Source: Fimbriimonadaceae bacterium
GTDB lineage: Bacteria; Armatimonadota; Fimbriimonadia; Fimbriimonadales; Fimbriimonadaceae
DNA length: 6,837 nt
NCBI GenBank assembly: GCA_019454665.1
Contig: JACFNW010000118.1
Coordinates: 1-6,837 of the forward strand
Direction of reading: 5' to 3'
Under the pieces are notes generated by a model. The model did no database searches and was not told the DNA's origin. It saw only the letters and a list, made by a program, of their open reading frames with translations. Below, in pieces: positions 1 through 5,936 of the stretch; within the stretch, counting starts at the first letter, position 1, and each line of letters begins with the position of its first letter. The position numbers and the translations under genes are program-made.

Positions 1-18
1 GTCGATTTTGTGGTTCAT
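1..18 (-). CDS. rplQ: 50S ribosomal protein L17, first six codons only (partial)
   Basis: An ATG on the minus strand (CAT at 16-18) opens a frame reading MNHKID before the window ends. L17 proteins commonly begin with a Met-x-His-Lys/Arg type start, and rplQ is the standard gene directly downstream of rpoA, so the identification rests mainly on position. It lies 26 nt beyond the rpoA stop. A GAGG Shine-Dalgarno-like element sits about 10 nt upstream of the ATG. L17 is a large-subunit protein near the peptide exit tunnel. Six codons alone cannot prove the family. Confidence 0.65.
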
Positions 19-44
19 AGCGTTGAAACCTCGTCGGCGAAGGC

Positions 45-1043
45 TTAGTAGTCGTCCTCGTCTTCGTCGTCGGCGAGCGAGTCCGCGATGCGGACCCCGC
101 CCTTGGGCGGCAGCAGTTCCAGCCCGAATTCGTTGAGCTTGTCGCGCACCTCTTGCAGCGACTTCTTGCCGAAGCCGCGGATGCTGGAGAGGTCGCTCTC
201 GGTGGCCATCGCCAGGGCGCGGAGCGTGTTCAGCGCGGCGCGGCGCAAGCAGTTGAACGTGCGCTGCGAGAACTCGAGCTCCTCGATGCGCATGTCGGGG
301 ATGTTCTCCAATCCGGGCGGGAAGCCGTCCTCGCCGAGGAACGAACCCGCTTCCAGACCGGCCCGACCGATGTCGAAGAACATCCGGAAATACTTGTCGA
401 GGATGTGGGCGGCCTGCGACACGGCGTCGTTCGGTTCGACCGAGCCGTTGCTCCACACTTCGAGCACCAGCCGCTCGTAGTCCGTTCGCTGGCCGACGCG
501 CGTCTGTTCGACGGTGTAGTTGACCTTGCGGACGGGCGTGTACTGCGAGCCCGTGGCGATGACGCCGATGATGCCCTTGTACCGCTCCTGCTTGTCGGGG
601 AGCACGTAGCCCGTGCCCCAACTGACGAACAGCTCCATGTCGAGCGTCGAGGCGTCGCTGAGCGTGGCCAGATAGAGTTCGGGGTTGACGATGGACACGC
701 CCTCGGGACACTCGACGTCGGCGCCCGTGACGCGACCGGGGCCGCGCACTTCGAGGCGGAGCGTGAGGTCCTCTTCAAGGGGGAGGAGCGAATCGTCGAG
801 GCGGATCGAAAGGTCCTTCAGGTTCAGCAGGAGCTGGGTGACGTCTTCCTTCACGCCGGGGATGGGCGCGAATTCGTGCATGACCTTCTCGATCTTGATC
901 GCGCTGACGGCGGCGCCTTGGATCGAACTGAACAGGACGCGGCGCAGGGCGTTGCCGATGGTTTGGCCGTAGCCCCGCTCAAGCGGCTCGAGGACGAACT
1001 TGCCGTAGTTCTGGTCGAGTTGGAGGGTGGAAATCGTGGGCAT
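45..1043 (-). CDS. rpoA: DNA-directed RNA polymerase subunit alpha
   Basis: This 332-residue protein is the alpha subunit, whose dimer scaffolds assembly of beta and beta' and whose C-terminal domain contacts DNA UP elements and activators. The N-terminal domain (about residues 1-235) has the hallmark LEPLERGYG (18-26) and NALRRVL (31-37) segments used in dimerisation. The C-terminal domain (about 253-312) is helix-hairpin-helix-like. It keeps the DNA-contacting set equivalent to E. coli R265/N268/C269, here R261, N264 and C265, plus GKKS at 292-295. Length is typical of the family (about 310-350). It ends in an unusually acidic tail (DDEDEDD, 325-331). It starts 9 nt after the rpsK stop. No clear Shine-Dalgarno precedes the ATG, so translational coupling to rpsK is likely (inference). 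The start fits homologues, which begin shortly before the LEPLERG motif. Confidence 0.98.
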   Translation of the reverse strand: MPTISTLQLDQNYGKFVLEPLERGYGQTIGNALRRVLFSSIQGAAVSAIKIEKVMHEFAPIPGVKEDVTQLLLNLKDLSIRLDDSLLPLEEDLTLRLEVRGPGRVTGADVECPEGVSIVNPELYLATLSDASTLDMELFVSWGTGYVLPDKQERYKGIIGVIATGSQYTPVRKVNYTVEQTRVGQRTDYERLVLEVWSNGSVEPNDAVSQAAHILDKYFRMFFDIGRAGLEAGSFLGEDGFPPGLENIPDMRIEELEFSQRTFNCLRRAALNTLRALAMATESDLSSIRGFGKKSLQEVRDKLNEFGLELLPPKGGVRIADSLADDEDEDDY

Positions 1044-1052
1044 GGTGTTGGA

Positions 1053-1445
1053 TCAGATGCGGCGTCGCTTGGGCGGGCGGCATCCGTTGTGGGGAACCGG
1101 GGTCACGTCGGCGATGGACGTTACTTCGAGGCCGGAGGCCTGGAGGGAGCGGATGGCGGTCTCGCGTCCGCCGCCGGGGCCGCAGACCTTGACGTCCACC
1201 TTGCGCATGCCGTGGTCTTGCGCTTTGCGGGCCGCCTTCTCGGCCGCGACCTGGGCCGCGAACGGGGTGCCTTTGCGGCTGCCCTTGAAATTGACGTTGC
1301 CGGCGCTCGACCAGCTGATGACGTTGCCCGCCGGGTCCGTGATGGTGACCAGCGTGTTGTTGAACGACGAATAGACGTGCGCGACGCCGGAGGGGACGTT
1401 CTTCTTCTCTTTCTGCTTGCCTTTGACGACCTGCTTTCTTGCCAT
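1053..1445 (-). CDS. rpsK: 30S ribosomal protein S11
   Basis: This 130-residue protein is S11 of the small-subunit platform, which binds 16S rRNA near the E site. Family landmarks run in order: [10 protein letters not shown] (28-37), [10 protein letters not shown] (40-49), [13 protein letters not shown] (53-65), GPGGGRE (89-95), and the near-invariant C-terminal stretch [17 protein letters not shown] (113-129). The N-terminus is a lysine-rich tail, as expected. The ATG is preceded by a good Shine-Dalgarno (GGAG with 5 nt spacing). The gene begins 12 nt after the rpsM stop. In most bacteria rpsD (S4) follows rpsK; here rpoA follows directly. Confidence 0.98.
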   Translation of the reverse strand: MARKQVVKGKQKEKKNVPSGVAHVYSSFNNTLVTITDPAGNVISWSSAGNVNFKGSRKGTPFAAQVAAEKAARKAQDHGMRKVDVKVCGPGGGRETAIRSLQASGLEVTSIADVTPVPHNGCRPPKRRRI

Positions 1446-1457
1446 GGGTTCTCCGTC

Positions 1458-1835
1458 TTACTTCTTGGCCTTCTTCTTGCCGGCGACCGTCTTGCGGATG
1501 CCCTTTCGGGACCGCGCGTTGCTGCGCGTGTTCTGGCCGCGCGTGGGCAGGCCGCGCCGGTGGCGCAGGCCGCGGTAGCTGCCGATCTCGATGAGCCGGC
1601 GGATGTTCGAGTTCACCTCGCGGCGAAGGTCGCCTTCGACGGTGTAGTCGCGGTCGATGATCTCGCGCAACTGGGAAATCTCGTGGTCGTCCAGGTCGCG
1701 GACCTTCTTGCGGGGGTCCAGACCGGCCTTCTCGATCACCTCGAGCGCGTTTTTGCGCCCGATGCCGTAGATGTGCGGCAACGAGTAGAGGAGGGACTTG
1801 TCCCTCGGAAGATCAACGCCTGCGATACGTGCCAT
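1458..1835 (-). CDS. rpsM: 30S ribosomal protein S13
   Basis: This 125-residue protein is S13 of the small-subunit head, which contacts P-site tRNA and forms intersubunit bridges. The N-terminus [10 protein letters not shown] is diagnostic. It is followed by the helix-two-turn-helix segment containing IYGIGRKNA (22-30). The C-terminal signature [19 protein letters not shown] (94-112) corresponds to the family consensus PxRGQxTRxNARTRKG. It ends in a lysine-rich extension (residues 120-125) that in characterised S13 proteins reaches toward tRNA. The gene starts 22 nt after the rpmJ stop. Its Shine-Dalgarno is weak (a GGAA about 12 nt upstream). Confidence 0.98.
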   Translation of the reverse strand: MARIAGVDLPRDKSLLYSLPHIYGIGRKNALEVIEKAGLDPRKKVRDLDDHEISQLREIIDRDYTVEGDLRREVNSNIRRLIEIGSYRGLRHRRGLPTRGQNTRSNARSRKGIRKTVAGKKKAKK

Positions 1836-1857
1836 AGGTCTCGGTTTCCGCGGGTCT

Positions 1858-1971
1858 TCAGCCCTGTCGCTGCTTGTGCTTCTTGTTCACGCAAATGACG
1901 CGGACGACGCCGTCGCGCTTGATGATCTTGCACTTGTCGCACATTCGCTTCACGCTTGCTCGAACTTTCAT
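1858..1971 (-). CDS. rpmJ: 50S ribosomal protein L36 (zinc-binding, C+ type)
   Basis: This 37-residue protein is L36, the smallest large-subunit protein. It starts [14 protein letters not shown] and carries the full zinc ribbon C11, C14, C27 and H32, so it is the zinc-binding paralogue type rather than the zinc-independent form made under zinc limitation. The frame is open upstream to 2043, but the start at 1971 matches the family exactly and the extra 24 codons have no counterpart in L36. A purine-rich GGGGTGA lies about 9-15 nt upstream of this ATG. rpmJ is the first gene of the minus-strand operon here. The usual upstream neighbour infA is absent, because mutL diverges from this point. Confidence 0.97.
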   Translation of the reverse strand: MKVRASVKRMCDKCKIIKRDGVVRVICVNKKHKQRQG

Positions 1972-2023
1972 CGGACTTTTCACCCCGCGCATCCGTCCAT
2001 TTTCTAAGGAACGGTGCGCGTTC

Positions 2024-2035
2024 GACCCGCGGGTC
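2024..2035. repeat. 12-bp perfect palindrome in the rpmJ leader
   Basis: GACCCGCGGGTC is a perfect inverted repeat without a spacer. It lies between the predicted rpmJ transcription start (about 2069) and the rpmJ ATG, near position +35 to +46 of the leader. It could be an operator-type DNA site or the tip of an RNA hairpin. Flanking CGC (2017-2019) and GCG (2037-2039) could extend an RNA stem across an internal loop. A chance occurrence in GC-rich DNA is possible. Confidence 0.35.
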
Positions 2036-2075
2036 TGCGACAAACACAGACTCGGACAGGCCGACGCAAGAGCGG

Positions 2076-2104
2076 ATTATACCTGCGGACCCGCCCGGAT
2101 GCTA
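2076..2104 (-). promoter_or_regulatory. Candidate sigma-70 promoter of the rpmJ-rpsM-rpsK-rpoA-rplQ operon
   Basis: On the minus strand, 2081-2076 reads TATAAT, a perfect -10 box in otherwise GC-rich sequence. The -35 is poor: TAGCAT at 2104-2099 with 17-nt spacing, matching TTGACA at only two positions; 18-nt spacing gives GTAGCA with three matches. Transcription would start near 2069, leaving a leader of about 98 nt before rpmJ. Position and orientation support it as the operon promoter. A weak -35 may mean dependence on an activator or a non-E. coli-like consensus. Confidence 0.6.
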
Positions 2105-2159
2105 CGGTCCCATGCTCCGGCGGCGCAACAATCGCGCCAAAATCCGATTCCCCTCGTCG

Positions 2160-2165
2160 TACAAT
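2160..2165 (+). promoter_or_regulatory. Candidate -10 box for mutL
   Basis: TACAAT matches the TATAAT consensus at 5 of 6 positions and ends 25 nt before the mutL ATG. Transcription would start near 2172, leaving a leader of about 19 nt. No convincing -35 is seen at 16-18 nt spacing (the sequence there is GCCAAA/CCAAAA). Support is therefore positional plus one good hexamer. Confidence 0.4.
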
Positions 2166-2190
2166 ACACTCAGGCATCCTCGCCAGGCCC

Positions 2191-4152
2191 ATGTCCATCG
2201 CCAGCACCGCGTTCACCGAAGCCCCGATCGGCCCGCGCGTGCGCCTGCTCGATCCGCGAACGGTCAACCAGATCGCGGCGGGCGAAGTCGTCGAACGGCC
2301 CGCCTCGGTCGTCAAGGAACTCGTCGAGAACAGTCTGGACGCCGGGGCCAAGCACATCGAGATCGCCCTCGAAGGGTGCGGCAAGCGCCTCGTCCGCATC
2401 GCCGACGACGGCGCGGGCATGAGCCCCGAAGACGCCCGCATGGCCCTCGAGCGGCACGCCACGTCCAAGCTTCGCACGGTGGACGATCTCGGCGGAGTCG
2501 CCACGCTGGGCTTTCGCGGCGAGGCCATCCCGTCCATCGCGTCGGTCAGCCGCTTCCGATTGGCCACGTCCGATGGGTCCGGCGCGCGGTGCGTCATCCG
2601 CGTCGAAGGCGGACGGCTCGAAGAGGCGGGTCCCGAGTTCGAGCCCGGCCCGCAGGGCACCGAGGTCGTCGTCGAAGACCTGTTCTTCAACACGCCCGCC
2701 CGCCTGAAGTTCCTCAAATCGGATGCCACCGAGCTTTCGGCCTGCTTGGACGCCGTAGTCAAAGCCGCGCTCGCGCGGCCCGATGTGGCGTTCCAAGTGC
2801 GCCACAACGGCAAGCTCGCCCTGCGGACCTCGGGCTCGGGCGATCTGCTCGAAGCCATCGTGGACGCGTGGGGCCGCGACATCGCTCGGCCGTTGCTCCC
2901 CGTGGACACCGTGGCCGCCGGCATCCGCGTGGTGGGCTTTGCGGGCCAGCCGCACGCCACGCGCCCGACGCGGGCCTATCAATTGGTGTTCGTCAACGGC
3001 CGCCCCGTCCGCACACGCACGATCCTGGCGGCCCTCGACCAAGCGTTTCGCGAGTTCACGCCGGAGAGGCGATATCCCACGGTCGTGCTGGACCTCCGGC
3101 TCGATCCCTCGCGCGTGGACGTGAACGTCTCGCCCACCAAATCGGAAGTCCGGTTCGAGCACGAGGGTGCGGCGTTCGATGCCGTGCGGCATGCCGTCCG
3201 AGCGGCGTTGCACGCCCACGGGCTCGTACCCGGTGCCGAGGGTGCCGCAATGGCGGGTCAAGCCCTGCGATTGGCCGAGACGCCCAATCTGCTCGATCAG
3301 CCCGCCGCCGACGATGCGTTCGCGCGGCTGTTGGGCTTCGGCGGTGGATTCGGTGCCCCAAAGACGGAGGGCGACGGCCCGCGCGACGGCCATGGCTCGC
3401 CGTTTGGCCCGCTGGCGGGGGGCTCGTGGGTCGGGGGGCCGCTGCTTGGAGGCGCGTTCGGTCATGGGGCGTCGAGGTCCGAGTTGGCGTTCCAGGCCCA
3501 GATGCCCTTGGGCGCGCACGCGGGGTTGCCGGAGGCCGATGCGCTCTCCGATGGCAAGCGCCCGTTCGATTTTCTGCTGCGCAACATGCGCGTCGTCGGC
3601 CAATTGTTCAACACGTTCATCCTGGTCGAGACCGCGCGCGGTCTCGCCATCGTGGATCAGCACGTGGCCCACGAGCGCATCCTCTACGAATACCTTTGCG
3701 GCATGCGCGGCAAGGCGGCCATCGAGACTCAGGAACTGCTCGAACCCCAGACGCTGCACGTGGACCGTCGCGCGGCGGCCCTGCTCGAAGAGCGGCTGGA
3801 CGAGATTCGGGCCGTTGGCTACGCCATCGAGCCGTTCGGCGTGGAGAGCTTCCTCGTGCGTTCCGTCCCCGCCGCCGTCAAGCGGGGCGCGGCGATCAAG
3901 GTGTTGCAGGATTTGGCCGACGAGTTGGTGGACGGCGTCGTCTCGCAACGCCTCCAGCCCACGCGCGAAAAGATCTGGATCACGACGTCGTGCAAGATGG
4001 CCGTCAAGGCAGGCGACCCCCTCGGGCTCGCCGAGATGGAGAAGCTGATCGTGGAGCTCGCGACGACCGAGAACCCCTACACGTGCCCACACGGGCGGCC
4101 CATCACGGTGCTCGTCTCGCCCGACGAGCTGATGCGCCGGTTCAAGCGTTGA
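2191..4152 (+). CDS. mutL: DNA mismatch repair protein MutL, endonuclease-proficient type
   Basis: This 653-residue protein couples MutS mismatch recognition to strand incision. The N-terminal GHKL ATPase (about 1-340) shows QIAAGEVVERPASVVKELVEN, with E43 the likely general base and N47 the Mg ligand, then DDGAGM (72-77), LGFRGEA (106-112) and DVNVSPTKSEVRF (310-322). A glycine-rich linker (about 345-455) follows. The C-terminal dimerisation/nuclease domain carries DQHVAHERILYE (489-500), matching DQHA(x)2E(x)4E except for Val in place of Ala. It also has SCK (600-602), CPHGRP (632-637) and terminal FKR (651-653), the remaining metal-site motifs of nicking MutL proteins. QELLEP (514-519) resembles the beta-clamp-binding motif of B. 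subtilis MutL. The ATG at 2191 has only a weak AGG behind it; a GTG at 2239 (residue 17) is an alternative giving a more typical N-terminal length. Upstream in-frame codons have no family similarity. Confidence 0.97.
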   Translation: MSIASTAFTEAPIGPRVRLLDPRTVNQIAAGEVVERPASVVKELVENSLDAGAKHIEIALEGCGKRLVRIADDGAGMSPEDARMALERHATSKLRTVDDLGGVATLGFRGEAIPSIASVSRFRLATSDGSGARCVIRVEGGRLEEAGPEFEPGPQGTEVVVEDLFFNTPARLKFLKSDATELSACLDAVVKAALARPDVAFQVRHNGKLALRTSGSGDLLEAIVDAWGRDIARPLLPVDTVAAGIRVVGFAGQPHATRPTRAYQLVFVNGRPVRTRTILAALDQAFREFTPERRYPTVVLDLRLDPSRVDVNVSPTKSEVRFEHEGAAFDAVRHAVRAALHAHGLVPGAEGAAMAGQALRLAETPNLLDQPAADDAFARLLGFGGGFGAPKTEGDGPRDGHGSPFGPLAGGSWVGGPLLGGAFGHGASRSELAFQAQMPLGAHAGLPEADALSDGKRPFDFLLRNMRVVGQLFNTFILVETARGLAIVDQHVAHERILYEYLCGMRGKAAIETQELLEPQTLHVDRRAAALLEERLDEIRAVGYAIEPFGVESFLVRSVPAAVKRGAAIKVLQDLADELVDGVVSQRLQPTREKIWITTSCKMAVKAGDPLGLAEMEKLIVELATTENPYTCPHGRPITVLVSPDELMRRFKR

Positions 4153-4170
4153 TCGAGCGTTGAGGCGTTC

Positions 4171-5820
4171 CTAGCCGAGAAGCTCTTCGGCGTTTTGGAG
4201 CGCGGCGGGCGTCAGGGCGTCCCCGACCATCATGCGGGCGATCTCCTCGATGCGCTCGGTGCGCGTCAGCCTTCGCACGTCGGTGGCCACGCGCCCGCCG
4301 CGTTCGTGCTTGACGATGCGGAAGTGGTCGGCCCCCCGCGCCGCGATCTGGGGCAGGTGGCTGATCGCCAGCACCTGCGAGGTCCGCGCCAATTGCTCCA
4401 GCTTCGCGGCCACCTTGGCCGCCGCGCGGCCCCCGAGGCCCGTGTCCACCTCGTCGAACACCAACGTGGGCACGTGGGCCAAACCCGCCATTGCGCACTT
4501 GATGGCGAGCATGGCGCGGGACGCCTCGCCGCCGCTCGCGATCTTGGCCAGCGGCTTGGGCGATTCGCCCAGGTTGGCCGAGAACAGGAACTCGACGGCG
4601 TCGGCCCCGTCGGCGTCGGGTTCGCGGGGTCGTAGGGCGACTTCGAACTGCGCGCGGACCATGTCGAGGTCGGTCAGTTCCGTGCGGACGCGCTCGGCGA
4701 ATTCGGGGGCGTGGCGTCGGCGCAGTCGGGTCAGGGCCTCGCACGTCCGCAGATGGGCGGCTGCCGCCGCGTTCCGCTTGGCTTCGAACGCCTCCAGGGA
4801 CGCGCTCGCATCGCTCAGGGTCGCGGCTTCCTCTTCGGCGGAGGCAAGGGCGCTGAGCAGGTCGCGCTCGTTCGGACCGTACTTGCGCGCGAGCCGCTTG
4901 AACGCGTCCAGGCGGGCGGCCACGACCTCGAGCCGCGCGGGGTCGCCCTCGAGGTCGGTCAGGTAGGCGTTCAACGCGTGGGCGGCCTCGTCGGCAAAGA
5001 CCAATGCGGCGCGCAGCCCTTCCACCGTGGGCTCGAGCGAAGGATCGAACCGCGCGGCGATCTCCAAGTGGGCGACGCAATCGGCCAAGGCGTCCCGCCC
5101 GCCCCGTTCCTCGGTGAGCGTGGCGTGGGCGGCGGCCGTTTCGGTGCTCAGCCGCTCGAAGTTCTGGAGACGCGACAGTTCGGCCTCGAGCAAAGCGATC
5201 TCGCCCTCCACCGGGCCGTAGGCGCGCAGTTCGGCGATCTGCTCGCGAAGTTGCTCCAGGCGCGCGCCGCGATCGGCCAGGTGCTTCCGGAGCGTGGCCA
5301 GCTGCCGTTCGGCATCGAGCCGCGCGGCGTAAGCGTCGGCCACGGCCCGCTTGGCGTCCTCGGCGGGCTGCCCGATCCACGCGTCGAGGAAGGCGGCGTG
5401 CTGCACGGGGTCGAGCAGGCGTTGGTGGTCGTGCTGCCCGTTCAGGTCCACCAGCCGGCGCGCCAGCGCCCTCAGGGCCGAGACGGGGATGGACTGGCCG
5501 TTCACGCGGCACGACGAGCGGCCCGCCGCCAGCACTTCCCGCACGATTTCGACGCGCCCATCCTCGACCGGTATTCCGTCGGCGCGCACGAGGTCGGCAT
5601 ACGCGTCGCCCAGGCGCATCGTGATGTGGACGCGGGCACGGTCGGCGCCCGTGCGGATGAGGTCGGTGTCGGCGCGTTCGCCGAGAGCCAGTTGGATGGC
5701 GTCCACGAGCAACGATTTGCCGCCTCCGGTTTCGCCCGTGAGCACGGTCAGGCCCGTCCCAGGCTCGAACTGGGCCGCCTCGATGATGGCCACGTTTTCC
5801 ACCGCCAACCGTTCGATCAC
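4171..5820 (-). CDS. recN: DNA repair protein RecN
   Basis: This 549-residue SMC-like ATPase acts in recombinational repair of double-strand breaks and tethers DNA ends; length matches the family (about 550). It begins MIERLAVENVAIIEAAQFEP, typical of RecN N-termini. Walker A is GETGGGKS (29-36); most RecN proteins have GETGAGKS. A conserved NGQHDHQ segment lies in the N-terminal lobe. The middle (about 150-400) is Ala/Leu/Glu/Arg-rich, as expected of the antiparallel coiled coil. The C-terminal lobe has the ABC signature IASGGEASR (427-435), Walker B TLVFDEVDTG (452-461) and the ISHLPQ switch (H488). The GTG start at 5820 is chosen because a strong GGAAGG lies 5 nt upstream and the protein then aligns with the family start; the longer upstream frame is not RecN-like. 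It converges on mutL with 18 nt between stops. I see no LexA-type operator upstream, although recN is classically SOS-induced. Confidence 0.97.
   Translation of the reverse strand: MIERLAVENVAIIEAAQFEPGTGLTVLTGETGGGKSLLVDAIQLALGERADTDLIRTGADRARVHITMRLGDAYADLVRADGIPVEDGRVEIVREVLAAGRSSCRVNGQSIPVSALRALARRLVDLNGQHDHQRLLDPVQHAAFLDAWIGQPAEDAKRAVADAYAARLDAERQLATLRKHLADRGARLEQLREQIAELRAYGPVEGEIALLEAELSRLQNFERLSTETAAAHATLTEERGGRDALADCVAHLEIAARFDPSLEPTVEGLRAALVFADEAAHALNAYLTDLEGDPARLEVVAARLDAFKRLARKYGPNERDLLSALASAEEEAATLSDASASLEAFEAKRNAAAAAHLRTCEALTRLRRRHAPEFAERVRTELTDLDMVRAQFEVALRPREPDADGADAVEFLFSANLGESPKPLAKIASGGEASRAMLAIKCAMAGLAHVPTLVFDEVDTGLGGRAAAKVAAKLEQLARTSQVLAISHLPQIAARGADHFRIVKHERGGRVATDVRRLTRTERIEEIARMMVGDALTPAALQNAEELLG
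4174..4196 (+). terminator. Weak candidate intrinsic terminator after mutL
   Basis: GCCGAG (4174-4179) can pair with TTCGGC (4186-4191), giving a 6-bp stem including one G-U pair with a 6-nt loop, followed by GTTTT (4192-4196). It lies 22 nt past the mutL stop and inside the last codons of convergent recN, so the sequence is also constrained by coding. The T-run is short. No T-run follows the hairpin in the recN direction. Confidence 0.3.
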
Positions 5821-5825
5821 GACTG

Positions 5826-5831
5826 CCTTCC
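5826..5831 (-). promoter_or_regulatory. Shine-Dalgarno that fixes the recN GTG start
   Basis: The minus strand reads GGAAGG, then 5 nt (CAGTC), then GTG at 5820. This spacing and strength favour the GTG over any upstream start. The only nearby ATG, overlapping GGAAGG, is in another frame. Confidence 0.75.
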
Positions 5832-5873
5832 ATTGTGGACGCTTCGCCCGGACTGGGACCTTCCCGCGAAAAA

Positions 5874-5899
5874 TGTAACGCGAACGGCGCGTCGTCGTC
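5874..5899 (+). promoter_or_regulatory. Candidate ECF-sigma promoter (TGTAAC-N16-CGTC) upstream of the ECF sigma gene
   Basis: TGTAAC (5874-5879) and CGTC (5896-5899) are separated by 16 nt. ECF promoters characteristically have an AAC-containing -35 and a CGT-containing -10 at this spacing, for example B. subtilis SigM/SigW/SigX sites of the form TGAAAC or TGTAAC with N16-17 and CGTC/CGTA/CGAC. The AT-rich run AAAAATG just before the -35 is also usual. Transcription would begin near 5906, about 30 nt before the sigma ATG. This predicts positive autoregulation. The -10 lies in a GTC triplet repeat (5891-5899), so its exact register is uncertain. Confidence 0.55.
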
Positions 5900-5936
5900 G
5901 TACACTTAGCATTCGGACCGAGGCGACGATCGAACG

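Noticed and set aside
153..1898. 581-codon open frame on the plus strand, antisense to rpoA, rpsK and rpsM
   Set aside because: It mirrors the codons of three strongly identified genes; composition is the Arg/Ala/Asp/Val-rich mix typical of antisense frames in high-GC DNA, with no recognisable domain.
2053..2080. Possible plus-strand promoter CGGACA-N16-GATTAT toward mutL
   Set aside because: Only 4 of 6 matches in each hexamer, and the AT-rich core is better explained as the perfect TATAAT on the opposite strand; TACAAT at 2160 is closer to mutL.
2170..4092. 640-codon minus-strand frame opposite mutL
   Set aside because: Antisense shadow of mutL, low-complexity composition and no family signature.
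1956..4163. 735-codon open frame on the plus strand in another frame of mutL
   Set aside because: Arg/Pro/Gly-rich frame-shifted reading of mutL with no motifs; the mutL frame contains all conserved family motifs.
4145..4163. AGCGTTGA direct repeat around the mutL stop
   Set aside because: Two 8-nt copies separated by 3 nt, one within coding sequence; too short and few to be a meaningful repeat.
5888..5900. GTC triplet repeat before the ECF sigma gene
   Set aside because: Only three to four units; short triplet runs are common in GC-rich DNA, and it is noted only because it blurs the -10 register.
4142..5905. 587-codon minus-strand frame overlapping recN in another frame
   Set aside because: Arg/Gly/Pro-rich shadow; recN in the neighbouring frame has Walker A, signature and Walker B motifs.
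5821..5936. LexA/SOS operator upstream of recN
   Set aside because: I looked for GAAC-N4-GTTC and CTGT-N8-ACAG forms and found neither; isolated GAAC and GTTC pieces are not at the right spacing.
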